From assembly GCA_001414345.1 (NCBI GenBank), contig LLCB01000011.1, positions 124,001 to 188,000 of the forward strand: a DNA stretch of 64,000 bases. The letters are read 5' to 3'. The position numbers were made by a program, and so were the translations under genes. The notes under the pieces are model-generated. The model was not told the DNA's origin and made no database searches. It was given only the letters and a program-made list of their open reading frames with translations. This stretch comes from Hymenoscyphus infarciens (lineage: Eukaryota > Ascomycota > Leotiomycetes > Helotiales > Helotiaceae). Numbering within the stretch: the first letter of the stretch is position 1; the number at the start of each line of letters is the position of its first letter. Below are positions 56,886 to 64,000 of the stretch, piece by piece.

Positions 56886-58667
56886 CTAATGTTTTACAGT
56901 CTTGAGCTTGATCCCGCTCAAAATTCCCACGCTCTGCCACACACTATTGCTAACTTTTATGGGCAACTTCCTCCCTTTTAGCCTCTGATCCACAAGCCAA
57001 AGGCCCACAACAAACTCCTCCTTCCCCAGATATCCACTGCCCGTACGATCAACGAGCTCATAGGCCTCCGCAAGTTCATCAGAATGAAGCCGAGACCTTG
57101 ACCAAATATCCCGCACCACAAGATTGCAGACAGAAGTTTCCCGATCAGCATTAGAAGTAGGAGGCGACATATGCAAGTTCTTGTTACTAGCCCAAACAGC
57201 TTCATAACGCTTCCGTTCCCGTTCAGTGATTTCATCCCGCCATCGCTTGCGATCACCTTCATGGTGCTTGTTGGGATGTTTCTTCATGATATGGGCCTTT
57301 TTCGTCCGACGCTTTGCGCCTTCGTCGATCTCTTCGTCCGGCTTGGGGGGCTTCCTCATAGTCGTTCGTAATCCCGGAGGCTTCGGGTTCTTGTCGACCT
57401 TTTGAGGACTGGCTGATCTCGAGTTGTTGTTACTACTGTGGAACAAATGGCTTCTCGCCCCCCGGCGAGTAGGAGGTGGCGGCGGGAGGAGATTTGAAGA
57501 AGGCGAGGCAGCTCTAGAAGATGCTAGACTGCTAGCAACAATAGCGTTGGCCAATGAGTCGACAGTCACGGATGATTTAGTAGATGCCCCGGATGTAGAG
57601 TCAAAGCGTCTTTGTTGTAGTTCCGCTCGAAATGAAGGTTTATAATCTGATGCTGAAACAAAAGAATTGTCAGAGGAAACCTCTTCTTCCTCCTCCATTT
57701 TCTGTGTTTCTGGAAGGGGCCTCGATGATATTGATTTTGGCTTGGCTGGTGTCACTGGGGGCGGCGGCCTTTGTACTTTGCTAGGCTCATCTGGTAGGCT
57801 GGGAGGTTGAACTCGTAGAGGTGCTTGTGGCTTTTCTGGTCTCCGGGGTTTTGTTACTGGCGATGGAGTACGTGCTCGGGGTCTTAACTCTGGTTTGGGT
57901 TTGGGACGAGGAGAAGGCGTACGTGCTCTTGTAGGAACACGAACGCGCTGTCGATTTGGAGAGGAGTCATTGTTCTGATTCTGTGAAGCATCGGCAAGCT
58001 TTTTCGCTGGGGGTAAACTGATGGGTCTTGTTCTGGACTTCTCGAACATGCTTATTAAAGATGTGGTCGGTGGAATGGAAGAGAGATCTAGGTCGGAACT
58101 TCTTGAGGAACTGCTACTCTTCAGAGGAGATGGAGATCTCTGTGTACTTCCGGCTTCCCTCGCAGAGTTCATAGGAGACCTTTGGTTTCCAGTGACATTT
58201 GGGGACTGCCCCGGACTAGCAGACGGAGATCTCGAAGCGGCAAGGTTCGCTGCGATGTATGATGCCGACCTTGCCTGGTCTACCCGAAGCAGTCCATTTC
58301 CACTATTTCCACCATTGCCACCATTCCTACCAGTTTCGTTCTGTTGTATCCGCTGTACAGAAGGGCTTCGCTCCGTGGCGTGTTGTCTATTGTTCGGACC
58401 TCCACCAGTTCCATCAAATCCCATATAACCCGGCCGCTCGTTTCCTTTCGTTGGTTCGAACTTCGAGAGGTTCTTTGAGGTTGCCTGTGTTGATCCTCCT
58501 CCACCAGCTTTGGTTGCCGCAGCAAGCGCACCATTTCTCCCACTATATGTATTACTCTTCGGCTTCGGCTTCACAGGTGGCTTGCCAAAGGCGAGAGCGG
58601 CTCCTCTGAGGGCCGCGCTTGATGTTGGTGTAGCGGCATCCTTGCTAGGCTGATTATTGGCACTCAT
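56886..58667 (-). CDS. IRS4-like: Irs4-like protein, C-terminal EH domain
   Basis: Yeast Irs4/Tax4 are EH-domain proteins that activate the phosphoinositide phosphatase Inp51 and affect autophagy and rDNA silencing. Single exon, 593 aa. The N-terminal 450 residues are disordered, with Ser/Pro/Arg-rich repeats (ARTPSPRPKPKPELRPRART). A basic KRRTKKAHIMKKHPNKHHEGDRKRWRDEITERERKRYEAVWASN segment leads the EH domain (about 490-590): VVRDIWSRSRLHSDELAEAYELVD, an EF-hand-like loop DRTGSGYLGKEEFVVGLWLVD, and the LPIKVSNSVWQSVGI end. EH domains bind NPF motifs. Architecture and the basic pre-EH segment fit the family well. Confidence 0.88.
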   Translation of the reverse strand: MSANNQPSKDAATPTSSAALRGAALAFGKPPVKPKPKSNTYSGRNGALAAATKAGGGGSTQATSKNLSKFEPTKGNERPGYMGFDGTGGGPNNRQHATERSPSVQRIQQNETGRNGGNGGNSGNGLLRVDQARSASYIAANLAASRSPSASPGQSPNVTGNQRSPMNSAREAGSTQRSPSPLKSSSSSRSSDLDLSSIPPTTSLISMFEKSRTRPISLPPAKKLADASQNQNNDSSPNRQRVRVPTRARTPSPRPKPKPELRPRARTPSPVTKPRRPEKPQAPLRVQPPSLPDEPSKVQRPPPPVTPAKPKSISSRPLPETQKMEEEEEVSSDNSFVSASDYKPSFRAELQQRRFDSTSGASTKSSVTVDSLANAIVASSLASSRAASPSSNLLPPPPPTRRGARSHLFHSSNNNSRSASPQKVDKNPKPPGLRTTMRKPPKPDEEIDEGAKRRTKKAHIMKKHPNKHHEGDRKRWRDEITERERKRYEAVWASNKNLHMSPPTSNADRETSVCNLVVRDIWSRSRLHSDELAEAYELVDRTGSGYLGKEEFVVGLWLVDQRLKGRKLPIKVSNSVWQSVGILSGIKLKTVKH

Positions 58668-60341
58668 CGGGCGGCCGCGATGGTGAGAGTTCGTGATACC
58701 GGCTTGATAGAAAGGCGTTCAGACATAGGGGGGAGATGATGATCATCTGTGTTGTTGTTGACCAGAAAGTTTGCAATCCGAGCCTCCGGGAAGCTCCAAG
58801 CATGTTGGATGTAAGGTACTCGTAAGCTCCCCGGTAGCACCTATTTTGGGACAAGGCTGCGTCACATGACTGGCTTGGTTATGTGTACCTCCTCCAGGCT
58901 TTGGCAGGTGCCAACTTCCAGATGACCCCGGATTTTGATCTGCTCCAGGTCGAGGAAGAGTGGCCCCAAGTCGGGACGGACTGACGAGGGGTTCAATTGA
59001 GTAGAGGGAACAGGCGATTTCATAATTTTGATGGTACTCCTAGCAGATTTCTCATCTTGCTAAACACCGTATTCTATTATGAAATATTGATGTAAATTTG
59101 GACCGTGGTGCTTCCCGAGATGGAAAATCAGAGTAGTTGAAATCGCTTTCCTAAACTCGCCCGCAGTAGTTAGGCTTATCTAGGCTGGGCAGTGTTTCCT
59201 TAGAAGGTACTGGATATCTCATCTTGATTGTTAATGCTGCCAATTTTGTAAATTTTTATCTTGAGCTACCTATAGTTTAAACTCTTCTACAGTCTATATA
59301 ATTCTCTGTCCCCCTATGAATGACGGCAGATCTCGCTTGCCTTGAAAATGCTTTGAAACGTGTAAATGAAGCCGGGAAAAAATGTAGGTATCCCCCCATG
59401 TAAAACTCCGTTGGCGGTTCCAACCCACTCTACCACAATGTAATTCCAGCCAGAAATGCAAATAAAACCTCTAAACATACCAATGTCGGCAAGATACGCC
59501 GCGCTCAAATTCCAAGATATGATGTAGATAACAAAGGAAAGTCTTCATAAGAGAAGCATAAATAAGGGAAAGTTTCAGCGAGGTGCGCATCCCACGCTGC
59601 ATATTCAATCTTCTGCATAGGGCACAAGACCCTTCATGCATGTTGCAAACCCTCGATGGTTTTGACAGTGTCAGATGACCTTCTTGAATGGGATTCGCAG
59701 CCCAACCCCCTCGTGCATGACCCACAGTAAAAACAGATGTTTGAAAATCTTCAGTAGCTGCAGAGAATGAGCCGGTGAGAACTTTGCATCGTCCAGCCAC
59801 TAGCATGACGAGTTTTTGTTTTTGCGCGATCGGTGACGAGTCGGTGTAGACGCGCTTATTCCCAATTGCTGGGCTCTTGACTTTCGTGCCTGGATTTGTA
59901 GAACTCCTTGTACGGAGTATATGCTATCGGGCATGCGGCCAACCTCCTTGGTCCCTTGCTGCGGTTGCAGCCTTGATGACTGCCATGGCTTTCCCTGCCT
60001 CGAGGAAAATATCCATCTTGCCGTACTCTTTTTTTGCCGAGTGGCTATAGCAATCGTGTAAACTGGTGGAAACCCCCCTTCCCCCCATGAAATTAAGGTT
60101 TCAAAGTCGGATCCTGGGCCCGCGATAAGAAGCTGTTCCGGTTTTTTTCTCCCGCCCGTCGGTGGAGCTCCAACGTTTGAGTGGTGTCAACTCCCGGTTT
60201 TCCCTGCGAAAACGATTCTAGAAGGTGGGAGGGCGTGCAGGCCAAACGAGGTTGCCCGATGGGAGTGTCGTAATTACGAATGAAAACTGTCGGAGTCCAC
60301 CGGAAAGAGAAGCCTCGGCTGGCGCTGAATTGGTAATAACA
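58668..60341. other. Intergenic region
   Basis: About 1.7 kb. The minus-strand frames at 59314-59508 and 59471-59806 do not resemble proteins and have no splice logic. Presumed Irs4 promoter and 3' UTR of the next gene. Confidence 0.4.
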
Positions 60342-61766
60342 TCATTGAGAATGGGCAATCCATCTCAACGGGACACCATCCTTCCCAATTTCGTACTTTT
60401 TAGTGGATTCCTTTTTTGGTGGGAGTGCCCATTTGGCTCTGCCTGGCTTCTGGTCATCCAGTTTCCCTTTGCGTCGCATAGCCATTTCCATGACTGCAAT
60501 TCGTATGAAGTCGCTGTTCTCACGCATCTCTCGTTGGCGCGGCACCGGTCCAGAATCGAATGTATCTTCGGTTGTCTGCGTACGGCGGCTGATAACACTA
60601 GGCGAGGTCCCTCGGGCAGACCGTGAGACTTTATAGGTTTCCATCTGTATCGACGCTGTACATTTTGTAGCTGCTGGCATTGTCATATGAGCTTCGATGG
60701 GAGCGTTTGTTGTAGGATTAAGATATCGGCGTAGTGCTGGAGTCGGAGTATCTTCAAGTCGGGGAGGCATTCGTTCGTCCGTAAAGGGGACCTGTGGATC
60801 AATAGAAATTATCGACCTCGTAAGAAAATCGTCCGGTGTAATCATAGGTGTGGTAAGAGCTGAGAACGACTTCGCGGCCGATCGTAAAGCACGTAACGAG
60901 GCAGTCAGGTTTGATTTAAAGGCTGATCGGCGGCGAGGTTGAGTCTCCGTAGTGCTTGATGTGAAGTCTGGCTGATCCTGATCCTGCTCTTTTTGATATA
61001 CCCTAAAATCAAGCTCCTCGATGTTGATATCTGGCGTTGACAATGGGTGGTCCGCGGTAGTACTGTCACTACTGAACTGTCGCTTCCTCCTTGAAGGAAG
61101 TGACTTTCGACCTCGGGAACTTGGTGTAACCAAAGAATTTAGTGATGGTGAAGCTTCACTACAATCATCATCTAATGAAGGCATAGACTCGCTTGACAAC
61201 GTTCGTCCCGACATGACCGACTCCTGGCCTGTCTCGCTTCCAGCTAAATCGTCCTCTAATAATTCATCTGGTGGACAAAGCAGAAGATCCAGCGGACTTC
61301 GTCCGAGAGACATGCTATACTCCTTTTCCGCGACCCCAGTGTGTTGCAATATCGCATCGACCGTCAACCTTTGTCCTGTGGATCGTCGGGTAGAGCTACC
61401 CATTCTTTGGGCTGGAATTTGAGTGATAGCGAGAAGGGCTGCAACCGAGGGTGACAAGGCGTCTGGGGAATGTACGGTCCGTTGCCTCCTCCCATGTTGT
61501 CTTTCTCTTCTGAATTTCGGTCTTTGGTGGCTTTCGTGGGAATCATCGTGGTGCCCTCGAAGGGGGATAACGACTGGTGAAGAAGGCGTTATTGGGCGTG
61601 AACTAGGCTCATTGACAACTACTGAGGTCGTCGTTCTTGTAGGAGTCATGGTAGCTGTGACTTCGGGTTTTGGGAGGGAATTCTTTCTTTTTCCAGCTCT
61701 TGGGCGATCATCTTTTGATTCCTTCGTATGCTGCGAAGTGAAGAGGTAGCTTCGAGGAGCCATCAT
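60342..61766 (-). CDS. Unknown 474-aa protein, mostly disordered
   Basis: No family recognised. Single exon starting MMAPRSYLFTSQHTKESKDD. Local order is likely at ALSPSVAALLAITQIPAQRM (about 105-125), a predicted helix with SPSVAALLAITQIP typical of conserved fungal hypotheticals, and at LTVDAILQHTGVAEKEYSMSLGRSPLDLLL. A helical SLRALRSAAKSFSALTTP lies near 290. The C-terminus carries RIAVMEMAMRRKGKLDD and a basic GRAKWALPPKKESTKKYEIG tail. Many Ser/Pro and Arg/Ser sites suggest phosphoregulation. No signal peptide or membrane span. Length, single clean frame and mixed conserved-looking islands support a real gene. Confidence 0.75.
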   Translation of the reverse strand: MMAPRSYLFTSQHTKESKDDRPRAGKRKNSLPKPEVTATMTPTRTTTSVVVNEPSSRPITPSSPVVIPLRGHHDDSHESHQRPKFRRERQHGRRQRTVHSPDALSPSVAALLAITQIPAQRMGSSTRRSTGQRLTVDAILQHTGVAEKEYSMSLGRSPLDLLLCPPDELLEDDLAGSETGQESVMSGRTLSSESMPSLDDDCSEASPSLNSLVTPSSRGRKSLPSRRKRQFSSDSTTADHPLSTPDINIEELDFRVYQKEQDQDQPDFTSSTTETQPRRRSAFKSNLTASLRALRSAAKSFSALTTPMITPDDFLTRSIISIDPQVPFTDERMPPRLEDTPTPALRRYLNPTTNAPIEAHMTMPAATKCTASIQMETYKVSRSARGTSPSVISRRTQTTEDTFDSGPVPRQREMRENSDFIRIAVMEMAMRRKGKLDDQKPGRAKWALPPKKESTKKYEIGKDGVPLRWIAHSQ

Positions 61767-64000
61767 GGTTCAAGCTCGGAGGTCGCGTGCCTTCGGAGTG
61801 AACCGTGGACGAGACTATTACTTGATAAGAACCTGCGATAGATACTTGTCTTGTTTTGGGGTCTAGATAGACTGTTCGGAGGTATTTTCGAACGGTAGCG
61901 CGGAGGTCGAAATAGGATTTCAGGGAGGGAAGGGAAGGGCTTATCGCTGGAAGCAGCCGCGTACCGTTACCAACAGTTCGTTGCAGAGGGCTGTTTGGTG
62001 GGACTGGTGAGGCATTTCAAGCTTGGCTTCCAAGGGAGAGGTCAGGATAGCATGAGGATTGAAATGTCAAGGAGGGTATTTTCTTGTTTCTTTTCAAGAT
62101 CACTAAGAGCGTGGGTGTTGTGGCGGAGAGAAGGACAGAGTTGGTTGAGGAGGAAGAAGTAAGCAAGTCAGAGTGAGATGGTTGAGTGGGAGTGGGAGTG
62201 GGAGTGTGCGTGAGCGTGGGATCCTTCCCGTCAACCTCAGGGACGTATTGTATGGGGTGCATGATCACCCTTGGGCGTTGTTGGTTGGTGACTTGGTGGG
62301 AGCTGATAAGGGATTGATTGAGGTGACCAGGGGGGGTGAGAGCGCTGCAGTGCGCTCTCTTCGGGACAAGGCAGGTGCCAAGACAGCACTTCGTTCGTCT
62401 ATCAAAAGAGGCTAAACCTATCAAACTGGAACACGGCGTCCCCATCATCTCAACCTACAAGAACACAACACCCTACTTTTACGACCAAGCGTTACACCGT
62501 AATCTGGTGTCAGGCCATTTTGCCTCTCAAATATACCTAACCCAACCCCATCAACCACTCTCCACGCGTCGAATGCTAAGGCCTTAGTAAGGCTGTGGGC
62601 TGAAAACCGTGGTAATGGGAGCCCTATTTCATCGAGGGACCCCCTAGCCCGTCCCGAAACAGACCATCGGAAGAACCGGACTGACGGCAACTCATTACCT
62701 ACTGCCAGACTGCCAGTACCAGTGACTAGGTACGAGCACTTCAGGCTCGCGAGTTGATATTAACTGGCATGGCAGGGAGCGTATGGAGTAGGGGAGTCCC
62801 AGGGAAGAGAGAAGACCACCTTTTTGCCGAGGTCCCTCAACAGTCTCCGTATTGAATGGAATTGTCAACGACATCACCAACTCCTCTCGCATCTATCCTA
62901 TCTCTTATCAACAAGCTAGGCTAACAGACTAACAGACACAGACACCCGAACGAGTCAACAAGCTCCCGTGACCCGTCTCTTGTCAGGTGTTCCAACCTCA
63001 GTCTTTAGGCTTCACCGAGCAGCATACACGCAACGTGGGGGTCTGTCCACTGTCCATTGTCCACGAGCCACTGTCCACAGCATCCATCATTTTGAGCTGG
63101 CATGCCTGTGGGTGGAGCTTCTCCAACAAGTGTCCGGCGTTCATTCCGTACTGTACTTACAGTACTTAGCGGTACCCTCGTCTGTTCGTTCATCCCATCA
63201 CCCTTGAAGAGTCTCAGGTACTCACATGTTTCATTAATAACACCTATTCATCAGACCACTTACTTTTCCTATTCTTGCCGATCACCAAGTCTTTGGTGTT
63301 TTTGAAATTCCGGGAGGGGGGATCCGGCATCTATCCCGCAAATCCCTCCAGATGGACCCTGAAATGCTTCCCCAGCGGTTGTGGCGCTACATTCATTTCT
63401 GTCCCCCCTATCGTACCGAGTACAATATATGAACCCATCTCTCTACGTCCTGTAGAATTCACCGCTTCCCTTGAGAATCAACTTTGAACTCTGATCGGCA
63501 AGAGAGAGGGTCTTTTCTCTCTTGTGGAGCGGGTTTAATATCCGATATCGTCGCAATAGATGGTGTGGCGAGTGCCCAACTACTTCGTCCCAGGCGTAAC
63601 AGTCCATAACGGGGCCTCCTAAATAAACCCTGCTTTGTTGGGTCCCGCTATGGACTGATTCGCCTGGGACGAAGTACTACAGTATTTCCGTATTGTGTCG
63701 TTTTAATCGAGTAACTGTCACAAAAGCCGGAGATAAATCCGGACCCCCCCCCTCTCTTCGCAACTACGAGTACTGCAGGTCATCATCATATGGAAGCCTT
63801 GTGCGCCCCTTATTCCCGGCTCGCATGGGATTACGGACCACGGCCAACCACCATCTCGATATTGATAATCCCGCTGGAGAATTTGATATCCAATGGCACT
63901 ACACCCATTGATAATGAACTTTGTATACTAATTCCGGGTGGCATCGTCCCTTTTCTCCATCCACTGGATCGATCGACTGGGGCATGCATGAGTTCCAAAG
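61767..64000. other. Intergenic region at the right edge, with tandem repeats and a MITE
   Basis: 2.2 kb without a supportable gene. Short GTGGGA tandem repeats lie at about 62186-62215. A 92-bp TIR element is at 63583-63674. The last 300 bp show no clear coding frame; a neighbouring gene may begin beyond the edge. Confidence 0.45.
63583..63674. mobile_element. 92-bp MITE with 34-bp TIRs (CTTCGTCCCAGGCG ends), TA target duplication
   Basis: Left end CTTCGTCCCAGGCG...CAGTCCATA and the reverse complement of the right end agree at 30 of 34 positions, leaving only about 24 bp of loop. TA flanks both sides (63581-63582 and 63675-63676). The outer 14 bp match the element at 28967-29207, so both belong to one Stowaway-like family of differing length. 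No coding capacity. Confidence 0.8.

Noticed and set aside
59471..59806. 111-codon minus-strand frame
   Set aside because: No domain, no conserved-looking segment and no splice signals joining it to other frames.
62017..62448. 143-codon minus-strand frame with TPTPTPTQ repeat
   Set aside because: The repeat reflects GTGGGA tandem DNA and the remainder is not protein-like.

Overview
The window is nuclear DNA from a filamentous ascomycete. The evidence is about 20 protein-coding genes, most split by short introns (roughly 45-100 nt, GTAAGT/GTATGT-type donors, CTAAY-like branch points, YAG acceptors), and a gene set typical of moulds: fungal G-beta, Set1, an Ilv3 paralog, Irs4, Big1, Csi2-like and an FEX-type fluoride exporter. 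Protein flavour and the AT-rich, RIP-like gaps suggest Pezizomycotina, perhaps Leotiomycetes; that finer placement is only an impression. I saw no rRNA, convincing tRNA, CRISPR array, origin or bacterial-type operon.

Layout. 1-1132 (-): G-protein beta subunit, cut by the left edge. 4450-6557 (+): adenosine-deaminase-like (N6-methyl-AMP deaminase type) gene with an unusually long first intron. 6558-10393: a gene-poor gap with a degenerate minisatellite and a 1.5-kb AT-rich island. 10394-10915 (+): Trm112. 11848-15791 (-): Set1 H3K4 methyltransferase. 18067-20376 (-): dihydroxy-acid dehydratase in nine exons, one of 8 nt. 21398-21863 (+): HSBP1-like. 22191-23387 (-): ER protein disulfide isomerase. 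25604-27617 (-): secreted S28 serine peptidase. 29658-31145 (-): fluoride exporter. 31502-32330 (+): uracil phosphoribosyltransferase. 32828-33437 (-): unknown 148-aa protein. 35035-36336 (+): aldo-keto reductase. 36923-38900 (-): unknown Ser/Arg-rich protein. 39982-41076 (-): Csi2-like membrane protein. 41922-42617 (+): Fcf1. 43842-44903 (-): Big1. 45123-45844 (+): Nop25/Rrp17-type protein. 46092-46757 (-): tropomyosin. 47144-48566 (+): D-box protein, possibly securin. 50576-52135 (-): AT-hook protein with a deaminase-like zinc motif. 54091-55905 (+): secreted M28 peptidase. 56886-58667 (-): Irs4-like EH-domain protein. 60342-61766 (-): unknown conserved-looking protein.

The genes are independent housekeeping, secretory and nuclear functions and do not form a metabolic cluster. 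Several pairs are divergent with short shared promoters (Big1/Nop25, FEX/UPRT, tropomyosin/D-box protein). The gaps hold at least four small terminal-inverted-repeat elements (MITE-like; near 28.97, 34.36, 56.16 and 63.58 kb), two of which share the same TIR, and two copies of a degenerate GAGTAAGC-type repeat array. The most interesting coding feature is the AT-hook plus deaminase-like protein at 50.6-52.1 kb, which lies next to an AT-rich tract.

Exon boundaries were worked out by hand from splice signals, reading phase and family knowledge. They are self-consistent in frame but not confirmed by transcripts.
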